Source: an uncultured Aquimarina sp.
Lineage (GTDB): Bacteria > Bacteroidota > Bacteroidia > Flavobacteriales > Flavobacteriaceae
Direction of reading: 5' to 3'
DNA: 64,000 bases
Assembly: GCA_947502885.1 (NCBI GenBank)
Contig: CANNBP010000012.1
Location: forward strand, 1 to 64,000
The stretch's first letter is position 1; every line of letters begins with the position of its first letter. The notes below the pieces were generated by a model. That model did not search any database, was not told the origin of the DNA, and was given only the letters and a program-made list of their open reading frames with translations. Positions 27,652 to 36,483 of the stretch are shown piece by piece. Both the position numbers and the translations under genes were made by a program.

Positions 27652-28158
27652 TTATCTAGAATATTTTTCGGTATAACTTGTCATAGCTTCATTGTAAAAA
27701 TTAAGAAAAAATTCATGAGCTTCTATCTCAAAATTCTCATCTGCTTCATGTAAGTTTTTCATTAATTGCATCATTTTCTTTGCACTATCTAGCATCGCTT
27801 TTACTAATGCTCTTTTCGGATATGTCGTAGACTGTATATAATCTCCTTCTATCAAGATTTCTTCTTCATTTTCATGGTTCATCTGAACCGTGCCTTTATA
27901 ACCCCAATAGTTAAAACTATAGTCTTCGTCGTTTAATAAATGTTGAGAAGAAAGAAGCAGTAAATTCTGAATAAGAGGTCCCATATCATCTTCAAAAATC
28001 ATATCCTCTTCTCCTACTTGTGAAATCACAAATCGAGCGGTTATGTAATAAATATTCAGTTGATCTGCTGCTATTAATGCACCTAACTGATCCCATTCAT
28101 TTTCTGCCTTATATTCTTTACTTACTGTTTTTATATAGCAATTAATCATAGTATTCAT
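27652..28158 (-). CDS. Acidic 168-aa protein (candidate immunity protein or chaperone)
   Basis: The start codon is 23 bp behind the 1117-aa repeat protein. The product has no signal peptide and is rich in Asp and Glu (GEEDMIFEDDMGP, HENEEEILIEGDY, HEADENFEIEAHEFF). It appears mixed alpha/beta. An acidic small protein directly after a large basic one with a variable C-terminus is the usual arrangement of immunity proteins or loading chaperones in toxin loci. No family is recognised, so the role is inferred from charge and position. Confidence 0.65.
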   Translation of the reverse strand: MNTMINCYIKTVSKEYKAENEWDQLGALIAADQLNIYYITARFVISQVGEEDMIFEDDMGPLIQNLLLLSSQHLLNDEDYSFNYWGYKGTVQMNHENEEEILIEGDYIQSTTYPKRALVKAMLDSAKKMMQLMKNLHEADENFEIEAHEFFLNFYNEAMTSYTEKYSR

Positions 28159-28181
28159 GGTTTAAAATTAGTTTATTTAGT

Positions 28182-31100
28182 TTAAAGAAGGTTATTTATT
28201 GCATTTAACTCATTATCAGAAAAATCTTCATCTGCTCCTCCTGTTGGGTAAAGTTGAGTCAATCTATTAGTTCCATTTACACCAATTTGTACATTAGCCG
28301 TATTTGCTGTGTAAAAAGGTGGTCCGTATGGTGGTGCTGTATTAAAAAAACCTGCAACTACTGCCCCTGGCAATTCTGCATCTAACATATTTCTTAAGTT
28401 TGTACCGTCGGGCCACATACTATTATTCAGTTTAATATCATTAAAATCAAAATGCCTATAACTATGCCTTCTATAAAAATGATCCCAAGAATGCTGTGAG
28501 GCATAGTTCGGTGAAGGAGGAGGAGCTAAGGTTACATTGCCTGTCGCATCGTACCTTCTTGTTCCATAGGCAGGAACTGCTACTATACCTCCATTAGCTG
28601 CTCGTTGCTCAAACAACGCTATTCTGGGTCTAATCCTTTGAAACTTTGCCAATCTTTGTCCCACATTTACACCTGCAAGCGCATTTAAAAGAGCTCTAAC
28701 TCTGGCAGGGGTATTTTGAACAGGCCCCTGATGAATTAAAGCAACCAACTCATTTGTATTTCCTGGTCCGATTCTAATTGTCGCCCTTTGAATCATTAAT
28801 GTTGTTTCGGGAACATTAGCATTATTTGCAACTTCATTAATAACATCGGTAAGGTCTTGAGCAATGTTTGCTTGATTTCCTGCTGCATTTACAAGAGCAT
28901 CTATTTCTGCCAAAGTAGTCGTTGCATTATGATGTATGGCTCTTTGTATCAAAGTAGTAGTATGTGCTATACTACTACGATCACCTACTCTATTAATCAA
29001 TGTGGTAAGCCTTGCAGATGGGTTTCCTCCTGCCGGTGCTGCATTAATTAATGCCACAATATCTGCATTGTTTGTTCCTGCTCTATGTACATTTATTCGT
29101 GCCAGTAAAGTTGTCGTTTCTGCTATACTACTTCGATCACCAACACCATTCACAATAGTTGTAAGTTCTGTTGCGGGATTAGCTGCATCACCTGCTACTG
29201 TTTGTAACAAATCATCTATATGAGTGGTGCTAGTTCCTGCTCTATGTACATTTATTCTCTGAAGTAAGGTAGTAGTTTCTACTATGGTACTACGGCCACC
29301 AACTCTATTAACTAAAGTAGTAAGCCTTGTTGATGCATTTACTCCATTAGGGACTGTCTGTATTAAAGCATCAATATCTGCCACAGCCGTTCCTGCATTA
29401 TGCACATTAATTCGTTGCAACAAAGTTATGGTTTCTGCTATAGTACTACGGTTTCCAATTCTATTTAAAATAGTTGTTAAATCTGTTAATGGGTTTCCTC
29501 CTGCAGGTGTCGCCCTAAATAATGCATTAACTTCAGCAATTGTAGTATTAGGATTATGTCTATTTACTTCTTCAAGTAATGTATTTATTTCTGTGATAGT
29601 AGCAGCTGGGTGTATTTGTTTAACTCTTCTTACAAAAGCTATGACATCGCCTATAGGGCTTCTGTTTCCTACTTTATTAATAAGTTCTTTAAAAGCGGTA
29701 GCGGGGTTGGCTTCTGTAAGATCTGCATTAATCAAAGCTGTTATCGCACCAATTGTTGCTCTATCTCCAAGTATTCGGGAGTTGAATACTTCTCTAAGTA
29801 GCTCTCTAGTAATTTCTGAAATTGTATTTTTAACACCAATACTTCTAACCAAATCAGTAATATTAGGTATAGTTCCGTAGGTTATAGCATCTCTTACTAA
29901 GAATTTTAAATCATCAATAGTTCCTTGTGCACCTGTTGCTTGTATTAAAGCTTCCAAATCACTAGCCCGAGTATTACTTTTTGGAGTAAGCTCTATAAAA
30001 TTGGCCAATCGTTCTAAAGTAATCGTATTTTCTAAAGTTACTGCAGCAGTTACTAAATTGGTCATATCTATTAAACTATTGTTTACACCGATACGATTTA
30101 TCAACTCAGTGGTTTTTGCTAGAGATCCCCTATTTCCTATAGCTTGTATTAGACCCGTAAAATTGTTTGCATGTCTTAGATGTTTTTGAGGTATACTCTC
30201 TATCAATTCATTAATTCCTTGAATAGTTGCATTAGCATCATTTGCTCTTACTTCTTGAATCAAAGTTGTAATCTCAGGGATGCTGGTCTGAGAACTTACA
30301 CTGCCAAGAAGGTTAGTTAACTCTACCGCCGGATTCCCTTCTGCAGGTGCAGCTTGAATCATGGCATCAATATCCATCAAACTAGCTCGACTTGCATTAG
30401 AGATCAAAGTGGTAGTTTCAGAAATACTACTTCGATTCCCGATACTATTTAATATCTGAAGAATATGATCTTTATTTGTTATTCCTGCGCTAGCTTTTAC
30501 TAAAGCTGTGATCTCTGAAATAGCCAAGATTCTATCTAATCCAATTCCCTTGAGTAATTGAAACAATTCGGCAGGGGTTCCTCCTTCTTCTAATTTTAGA
30601 AAAGCTTGTATATCAGCCTTACTTGTTTCGGGGGATATTATTTCTATAATTCCTTCGACTTGATCAAGGGTCATCACATTAATATGTTCTGCCTTTATTA
30701 CCTCTAATTTCTCTTTGCTTAAGCCTTTTATTGCCTCTTTAGAGATGGCTGCAAATGATTCGGGTTGTAACTCTGCCAATTGCTCTGAACTTAATTCACT
30801 TAGCTGGTCATCAGATAATTTAGCTATTTGCTCCGGTGTTATAGCTGCAATTTGCTCTGGTTGTAACGCTTTGATTTGATCATCATCAATTTTAGAAAAT
30901 ATTGCAGGGGTAATTGCCGCCAAAGATTCGGGAGTCATACGCGCCAATGCATTGGGCGAAAGAACTTCTAGTTGTATTGCTTTCATCTTTGCAGTTTGTT
31001 CTGGTCGTATCTGCCCTGCTTGATCTGGAGTTAAATTTGCAATATGTATTCCTGGGTTTAAATAAGAAAAACCTACATCGCTTAAATGACCAATATTTGG

Positions 31101-31535
31101 AATATTTGCAAACTGCGCTGATGTCATTAATTGTATTTTTCCTTTGGTTAAACCTTCCAATTGTTCTTGACTTAACTCTCTTATAGCATCTACATGTAAA
31201 CTTCTAAAAGTTGCAGCTGTTAGATTTGATAACTTAGATCCTAATGCTGTAATATGTTCTCGTCTCCAAAATGTCACCGAATCTGGTCTAATAAACCCAA
31301 CATTACGCGTTGTCAATCTACTAACTGTATTCGCATCTGTGGCAGGACTTATTGGATCATCAGGTCTATTTCTAGCTGCATTACGAGCATTGTTTTGCCC
31401 TATTCTTGATCGTATTTGTTGATTAACCCTAAGATTACTCGTTCTATTATCTCTATTACGGTTCCTATTTATCCTATTATCTCCATTACGGATTTTATTA
31501 TTGGAGTTTTGATTTCTCCTATTTCTTTTATTCAT
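28182..31535 (-). CDS. 1117-aa repeat protein with basic N-terminus and histidine-rich C-terminus (candidate toxin cargo)
   Basis: Residues 1-60 are Arg/Asn-rich (NKRNRRNQNSNNK and more). Residues ~75-285 consist of octapeptide repeats of the form (I/L)xxLxxxQ, e.g. 'IAAITPEQIAKLSDDQ'. From ~290 to ~1000 there are about a dozen imperfect ~52-residue repeats with the landmarks 'GDRSSIAETTTLL', 'INVHRAGT', 'ALINAAPAGGNP'. The last ~110 residues differ: 'SQHSWDHFYRRHSYRHFDF', 'SMWPDGTN' and a final acidic end. The His-rich C-terminus is a candidate catalytic domain, but I could not assign it to a toxin family. The acidic protein downstream may neutralise it. No signal peptide is present. Confidence 0.75.
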   Translation of the reverse strand: MNKRNRRNQNSNNKIRNGDNRINRNRNRDNRTSNLRVNQQIRSRIGQNNARNAARNRPDDPISPATDANTVSRLTTRNVGFIRPDSVTFWRREHITALGSKLSNLTAATFRSLHVDAIRELSQEQLEGLTKGKIQLMTSAQFANIPNIGHLSDVGFSYLNPGIHIANLTPDQAGQIRPEQTAKMKAIQLEVLSPNALARMTPESLAAITPAIFSKIDDDQIKALQPEQIAAITPEQIAKLSDDQLSELSSEQLAELQPESFAAISKEAIKGLSKEKLEVIKAEHINVMTLDQVEGIIEIISPETSKADIQAFLKLEEGGTPAELFQLLKGIGLDRILAISEITALVKASAGITNKDHILQILNSIGNRSSISETTTLISNASRASLMDIDAMIQAAPAEGNPAVELTNLLGSVSSQTSIPEITTLIQEVRANDANATIQGINELIESIPQKHLRHANNFTGLIQAIGNRGSLAKTTELINRIGVNNSLIDMTNLVTAAVTLENTITLERLANFIELTPKSNTRASDLEALIQATGAQGTIDDLKFLVRDAITYGTIPNITDLVRSIGVKNTISEITRELLREVFNSRILGDRATIGAITALINADLTEANPATAFKELINKVGNRSPIGDVIAFVRRVKQIHPAATITEINTLLEEVNRHNPNTTIAEVNALFRATPAGGNPLTDLTTILNRIGNRSTIAETITLLQRINVHNAGTAVADIDALIQTVPNGVNASTRLTTLVNRVGGRSTIVETTTLLQRINVHRAGTSTTHIDDLLQTVAGDAANPATELTTIVNGVGDRSSIAETTTLLARINVHRAGTNNADIVALINAAPAGGNPSARLTTLINRVGDRSSIAHTTTLIQRAIHHNATTTLAEIDALVNAAGNQANIAQDLTDVINEVANNANVPETTLMIQRATIRIGPGNTNELVALIHQGPVQNTPARVRALLNALAGVNVGQRLAKFQRIRPRIALFEQRAANGGIVAVPAYGTRRYDATGNVTLAPPPSPNYASQHSWDHFYRRHSYRHFDFNDIKLNNSMWPDGTNLRNMLDAELPGAVVAGFFNTAPPYGPPFYTANTANVQIGVNGTNRLTQLYPTGGADEDFSDNELNAINNLL

Positions 31536-31624
31536 TCGTTAAATTTTATGATTAAAGTGATGTCCTAAATGTTTATATACTTCAAGCGGGTGTTATGTTG
31601 ATATTTATACACCTCTTTATATTT

Positions 31625-32851
31625 TCAAAAGTTTTTGATGCTTTCGTCTAAAAGCCTTCTTTGTAAGCCCAGATTTGGATTAAGCTCTGATATTATTCTA
31701 AACATATCATCTGCATTACTTTTTAATTTGATTTCTTTGAGAACATTGTCATATTCCTTTTGATTGGTTACTTCTTTAAACAACCTTTGTATGAGCGTGT
31801 CCCATAATTTTATCTGTTCATCATCATCTACAAACTGCTTCGCTTCGATTTCACTTTTTAAACTAGAACTTTGTGAATTATTCCAAATTCCTGTGTTAGT
31901 ATCTTCAATTAAAATATTATTGATTTTATCTGTCTGAGAGAGCTGAAAATCCTCAAAAATTTTCTGTGTTGAATCAAAAACCTGAGCATATCCTTTATTA
32001 TGATCCAATACTTCTTCGAGATATTCTGTTTTATGTTTTTCGTTATCCTGGATTTCTAATAATTTATTTCTAAATATTTCGAATGCCAACCCTCTTTGCG
32101 CTATATCCTCTTTAGGATTATCACTCCAATCCCTTAAAATCTGATTAGCAAAACCTCTAACAGTACTATTTTCTAGAGCGCGTACTAATATTTTTAGATC
32201 ATTAATTCGTCCGTCTTGGAGTAATTGTTGAACATCTTTGTTTTGAGAAAGCATATAACTGGTCTTCATGAATCTATAAGTAAGCATAGGGTCCGGACTA
32301 TCTGAAGTCTTATACCACTCACTAACTATGCTTAAAATTTCTGTATCATCTATTTCATCAACTTGCTTTAATATCTTTTGAACGATCAAAGAAATTTCAT
32401 CGGTTACATCTTCTTGCTCTTTAAAAAGTTGTAATTTTCTTGCCTCCAAAGCTTGTATTTGACCTAAGCTCAACGCTGCTAATTGTGAAGCAGATAACAC
32501 TCTAATTTGGTCATCGTTCAAGGCATTAATTTGAGTATTAGGTAAGTTTCTAACTTGATCCAAAGTCAAGCTTCTAATTTGATCTAGAGTTCTCCCTCTA
32601 ACTTCAACTTGTGATATGCTTTGCGTTTGACTGTCGGTTCTTACTCTAAGTGAGGTTGAGATAGAAGCTTCATCATCACCTCCTGACTTTCTTCGTTCTT
32701 TGTTACTTCTTACGGTATCTTCTCTACCTCGTAAAATCCTTCCTTGCAAGCCAGTTTTGGTTGTAAAAGTATCTTGAAAACGTGGTGCACTTCCAAAGGT
32801 TCCAACTTGATCTGGTTTTTTTTTTGATTTGTTTTTATTTCTATTTCTCAT
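31625..32851 (-). CDS. Basic-headed protein with shared N-terminal leader and octapeptide repeats
   Basis: The 408-aa product begins with Lys/Arg-rich residues 1-15. Residues 16-43 are a leader nearly identical to that of the next upstream gene (22 of 28 residues the same; core PRFQDTFTT and TGLQGR). Residues ~85-145 are octapeptide repeats (IRSLTLDQ, INALNDDQ, LAALSLGQ) like those of the 1117-aa protein. The remaining ~260 residues are predicted helical and acidic, with no recognised domain. There is no signal peptide. The shared leader suggests a common targeting or loading signal among products of this cluster. Confidence 0.75.
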   Translation of the reverse strand: MRNRNKNKSKKKPDQVGTFGSAPRFQDTFTTKTGLQGRILRGREDTVRSNKERRKSGGDDEASISTSLRVRTDSQTQSISQVEVRGRTLDQIRSLTLDQVRNLPNTQINALNDDQIRVLSASQLAALSLGQIQALEARKLQLFKEQEDVTDEISLIVQKILKQVDEIDDTEILSIVSEWYKTSDSPDPMLTYRFMKTSYMLSQNKDVQQLLQDGRINDLKILVRALENSTVRGFANQILRDWSDNPKEDIAQRGLAFEIFRNKLLEIQDNEKHKTEYLEEVLDHNKGYAQVFDSTQKIFEDFQLSQTDKINNILIEDTNTGIWNNSQSSSLKSEIEAKQFVDDDEQIKLWDTLIQRLFKEVTNQKEYDNVLKEIKLKSNADDMFRIISELNPNLGLQRRLLDESIKNF

Positions 32852-32961
32852 TTTTAAGTTTTAAATAGCAGCAATCATCCCTATCTGTTTCTAGGGTAGA
32901 TTGTCTAAGTATATTTTTTGTAATTATTGGTTATTGAAAGGTTTCTTGATTGATTAACGAA

Positions 32962-34368
32962 TCATGAATACTTTTTAATCATATCACCTATTTCTTGAGA
33001 TTCATCTTGGTACAAGTCTTTTCTTCTCGTAGTAACACTATTATCTGGAGTTTCCTTATCATTTTCAAGTGCTTGATTAGCCGCACGTCCTTCGGCAGCT
33101 GTACCTTTACCAGTCATAGGATGCAAGCCATTATCTTTTAAAGCATCTTTAAAAGAAAAGCCATCTTTATTGGTACTTATCTTCTCTAAAATTTTGACAC
33201 TATCAAATACCACTGCACTATATCTTGCGGGTTCGGCCACCATCCAGGTTACCATCAATTCTCGTAATGTCTTCTGTAACTGAGAATCTCCTAAACCATC
33301 TATACCTTCTAGCTTATATTCATTCATTGGTATATTTGGGTTTTTCACCATTTCGAGCATTATTTTTGCTATATCAGCATCTACTAATCCGAACTTAGCT
33401 TTTAAATCGTCTATTCTTCCTGAAAATGCTGGATAACTTACCTTGACATCATCTCCTATACTAGGATCATTTGTTAATTTTGATTCATCTGGTTTATTAT
33501 TGGTTTTAAAAGATATAACCTGATCCATTTGATCATTTGTAAGAGGAATATTTAAATCAGAAAATGGATTATTTTCTTTATATATTTTCCTCGCCCTTTT
33601 ACCTAAACCACTCCAATTTGATTTCCAATCTTCATACTTTTTTATTTCTTGTTTTATTTCATCATCGGTTAAAGCAAGAGCGGGGTTTTTCTCCTTAAAT
33701 TTGTTTATAACATCTTGTTCAGATGGAGTGCCTCCTTTTTTTGTTTCCACAATAAGCTCTTGTCCTGTTGCTGTTACAATAAAATCGGCTCCTTTTTGTA
33801 AATCTCCTTGCATAGCAATAGGAACAGTTCCCCCTGCTACATTAACATTGACTTGTCCAATTTCCTTGTTAATCAACATTGTGTTATATTGTTTTTCTAA
33901 ACCTGCTGCTGCATTTGCCCACCATTTTATACCCTCGCCTTTAGGTTGTAAATCATAAATTTTCCCAGAGCGATTATTTACTCCCTCTTTAAAATTATGG
34001 GATCCAGAATCTTTAAATGCAGCTTCCCCAGAGTCTTTAACAAAGTTTTTTTTGACCTCAGTAGCAGTTAGTTTTTTGACTTCACCTCGGGAGGAATCAC
34101 TACTTTTTCTTAAAGACCTATTCTGACTACTACTTGATCCAGAGTCATTAGGTATATTAGAACTTACCCTTGAATTAAGTTCTCTTTTGGTTACACTAGT
34201 TTTTCTCGTTTGTCGTATATCATCAGCGCTATTTGATCTCCCTTTTAAAACTCTTCCTTGTAAACCAGTTCTTGTGGTAAACGTATCCTGAAATCGAGGT
34301 GAGGTTCCAAAGGTTCCTATTTGTTTCTGTTCAGATTTTTTTCTTGTTTTTTTCCTTCTATCCAACAT
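32962..34368 (-). CDS. Basic-headed protein with shared leader and PD-(D/E)XK-like nuclease motif (candidate toxin cargo)
   Basis: Residues 1-16 are Lys/Arg-rich and 17-44 carry the shared leader (core PRFQDTFTT, TGLQGR). A low-complexity Ser/Arg linker runs to ~100. Around residues 190-215 the stretch 'KGADFIVTATGQELIVETKKGG' (split here as GADFIV and LIVETKKG) has the D...ExK pattern of PD-(D/E)XK nucleases: an Asp at the start of one strand, then hydrophobic residues leading into E-x-K. This suggests a DNA-cutting effector, though the motif is short and the fold is not proven. The C-terminal ~200 residues are helical. It is 110 bp upstream of the 408-aa gene and 21 bp downstream of the 625-aa gene. 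Confidence 0.7.
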   Translation of the reverse strand: MLDRRKKTRKKSEQKQIGTFGTSPRFQDTFTTRTGLQGRVLKGRSNSADDIRQTRKTSVTKRELNSRVSSNIPNDSGSSSSQNRSLRKSSDSSRGEVKKLTATEVKKNFVKDSGEAAFKDSGSHNFKEGVNNRSGKIYDLQPKGEGIKWWANAAAGLEKQYNTMLINKEIGQVNVNVAGGTVPIAMQGDLQKGADFIVTATGQELIVETKKGGTPSEQDVINKFKEKNPALALTDDEIKQEIKKYEDWKSNWSGLGKRARKIYKENNPFSDLNIPLTNDQMDQVISFKTNNKPDESKLTNDPSIGDDVKVSYPAFSGRIDDLKAKFGLVDADIAKIMLEMVKNPNIPMNEYKLEGIDGLGDSQLQKTLRELMVTWMVAEPARYSAVVFDSVKILEKISTNKDGFSFKDALKDNGLHPMTGKGTAAEGRAANQALENDKETPDNSVTTRRKDLYQDESQEIGDMIKKYS

Positions 34369-34389
34369 AATTTTTAGTTTTATATCGTT

Positions 34390-36267
34390 TTATGCCACCC
34401 ATTGCTGTGAAGCATTTGTTCTATTTAATTGTTCTTGTATCTCCTTATTAGATTTTAATTGTAGTGGGACATTAGAAAAAGCTTCTACCAAATCTTTATC
34501 AGCAATAGCCGTTATGTTTCCTTTATTTACAGCATAGGTTTTGGATCCTGTGTTCTGCAACACTACATCTTCTAAAGGTTGCTCGGTAATAAACTGAGCA
34601 TAAGCGCCATCAATTATTTCTTCGGGTGTTGCATCATCTGCCAGCGGTAAGTATTGTTGAGTACCCTCATCGTCTGGTTCTCCTACTGGATATAGCATAC
34701 GCCCATGCTCTGGATCAAATTTTGGTTTTAGATTACTTAGTAATTCTACTTGTTGTAAAGTAGTTGGGGGTGGTAATGTTTTGCCATCCCATAAAGGAGT
34801 ACCATCTGTGGCTTCTGCAAATGGTTTTCTATTTACATCTTGCCTTGCAGTTGATACATCTATTTCTTTATCTTTTATAAATTGTTTTTTGGCTATTTCA
34901 TCTGCAGTGGCTTCGCTTTCTTTGGGTAGATAACTCGTCTCTCCATTTGCATTGGTTCTGGCATACAGCAATCTATCTTCATTAGTACTATCTCCTTTAA
35001 TTGCAGGACCTATAGGATGTAATCGCTGGGCCCGCTGGGCAAGAGCTGTGATTTGTGCTGGGTCTTTTAAAGTATCGAGAGGTAGATATAATCCATTATC
35101 TAATTCTTGTGCTGTAGCATCTGTTTCTAAAGGTAAATAGGTTGTGTTTTCCTCGCTATCTTGTACAGGATAGAGGTAACGATCCTTTTCGTATTTAGGT
35201 TTTCCATTTTTTGTAGGTTGCCATTGATCGGCTGGATTTTCTGTGCTTCGGTCATTTACAAATTGACCATCTTTTTTTTCGTCATCGGTGGCTTCGCTTT
35301 CTTTGGGTAGATAGGTAATTTTTCCTTCTTTATCTTCATAAGCATACTCAAAGCGATTTTTATCCTTGTTATATTTTGGTTCTTTTTTGTCACTTGCTTT
35401 TTTCTTTAATTGGTCTTCAACACTCTCATCGGTAACAAATTCTCCTTTTTTGATTTCGCTTGGAGTAGCTTCGCTTTTTTTAGGATAAAACACGGTCTCT
35501 CCACTAGAAGATTCTGTTGGGTATACCTTTCTATTTTTACCTAAATCTTTGATAGGTTTACCATCAGACATCTGTTTTCCGTTAGTCTGTGCAGCTGCAC
35601 TATCATCACTAACAAAAAGCCCTTTCTTTTTTTCGTAATCAGTTGCATCGCTCTCTCGTGGTAAAAACACTTGATTACCTTCGTTTGATATACTTGGATA
35701 TACTTTTCTGTTTTTACCCAAATCGTTGATTGGTAATCCACCTTCACTAGCTTGTTTAGGAAGATTAAGGCTTTTTTCTTCTACATATAACCCTAAGTTC
35801 TTTTCTTCTTGTGTGGCATCACTCTCTTTGGGTAAATACTGTGTATTCCCTTTTTCGTCTTTTACAGGAAAGGTGTCTCTATCCCTTTTATCGTCACGTT
35901 TAGGTTTGGCATTTTTGTCTAATGCATTTTTACCTGTTCTAATAATTGTGCTATCCTTTACAAAAAGACCTTTTGCTTTTTCTTTGGCCGTAGCATCACT
36001 TTCTTTGGGTACAAATTTCTTTTTACCGTTTGCATCTTTTATCAAGTATACATTACGTCCTTTAAATAAATCATATACTGGTTTTTTGGCATCTAAGGGT
36101 TTTTGCCCTCTTGTCGAATCCGTATCTTTTTTTGCTCGCTTTTCTCTTCGTTTTTTATGTTTTGAACCTTTGGTTCCGCCGCTATTAGGTTTTCTTTTTC
36201 TACCCGGTGTGGAATTAGAGTTAGACTTTTGTCCTCTTTGTTTCTTTTTTTTTCGTGATAGTTTCAT
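34390..36267 (-). CDS. Basic-headed 625-aa protein with eight ~60-residue repeats
   Basis: Residues 1-60 are extremely Lys/Arg-rich (SRKKKKQRGQKSN, KHKKRREKRAKKD). Eight repeats follow, each centred on a motif like 'YLPKESEATDDEKKDGQFV', about 58-62 residues apart. They are separated by 'GKNRKVYP' or 'DKNRFEYAYEDKEG' segments. The spacing and the alternation of a strand-like YP..G..YLP segment with a short helix suggest a fibre or bead-on-string structure. It resembles no family I know. It is the first gene after the TcA-like subunit, 216 bp away, with a long palindrome in between. Cargo, linker or structural role all remain possible. Confidence 0.7.
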   Translation of the reverse strand: MKLSRKKKKQRGQKSNSNSTPGRKRKPNSGGTKGSKHKKRREKRAKKDTDSTRGQKPLDAKKPVYDLFKGRNVYLIKDANGKKKFVPKESDATAKEKAKGLFVKDSTIIRTGKNALDKNAKPKRDDKRDRDTFPVKDEKGNTQYLPKESDATQEEKNLGLYVEEKSLNLPKQASEGGLPINDLGKNRKVYPSISNEGNQVFLPRESDATDYEKKKGLFVSDDSAAAQTNGKQMSDGKPIKDLGKNRKVYPTESSSGETVFYPKKSEATPSEIKKGEFVTDESVEDQLKKKASDKKEPKYNKDKNRFEYAYEDKEGKITYLPKESEATDDEKKDGQFVNDRSTENPADQWQPTKNGKPKYEKDRYLYPVQDSEENTTYLPLETDATAQELDNGLYLPLDTLKDPAQITALAQRAQRLHPIGPAIKGDSTNEDRLLYARTNANGETSYLPKESEATADEIAKKQFIKDKEIDVSTARQDVNRKPFAEATDGTPLWDGKTLPPPTTLQQVELLSNLKPKFDPEHGRMLYPVGEPDDEGTQQYLPLADDATPEEIIDGAYAQFITEQPLEDVVLQNTGSKTYAVNKGNITAIADKDLVEAFSNVPLQLKSNKEIQEQLNRTNASQQWVA

Positions 36268-36360
36268 GCTTATTTTTTTGTTTTATTTAGCATTGATCAT
36301 GCATCAGACATTATGGTTTATCTCTGATTTGCATTGTTTGCTCAGTTTAATTTTATGATA

Positions 36361-36425
36361 TGATTTCAGGGACCGGTTTTGGGTATTACTACCCAAAACA
36401 CGGTCTTAAAGTGTTCCTGAAATCA
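36361..36425. repeat. Long imperfect palindrome between the TcA-like gene and the first basic-headed gene
   Basis: Outer arms TGATTTCAGG (36361-36370) and CCTGAAATCA (36416-36425) pair perfectly. Inner arms GACCGGTTTTGGGTA and TACCCAAAACACGGTC pair with one bulge around a TTAC loop. A 10-nt internal loop separates the two stems on one side. In the minus-strand RNA it would fold strongly, and could set the ratio of toxin subunit to downstream products by partial termination or mRNA processing. There is no T-run typical of a full terminator. Confidence 0.8.
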
Positions 36426-36483
36426 AGTTATAAGAGCTTACAGACTATTGGAAAGAATGAAGTTGCAATGCTCTATTTGTGCA

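Noticed and set aside
28857..29880. Several plus-strand ORFs of 60-198 codons inside the 1117-aa gene
   Set aside because: They are shadows of the repeat-coding minus strand. Their Val/Ser/Ile-rich composition follows directly from the repeats, and none has a plausible start region.
35726..36358. 210-codon plus-strand ORF opposite the 625-aa protein
   Set aside because: It is rich in Phe, Ser and Leu because it is antisense to Lys/Glu-rich repeats. No family features are seen, and the minus-strand frame is clearly coding.
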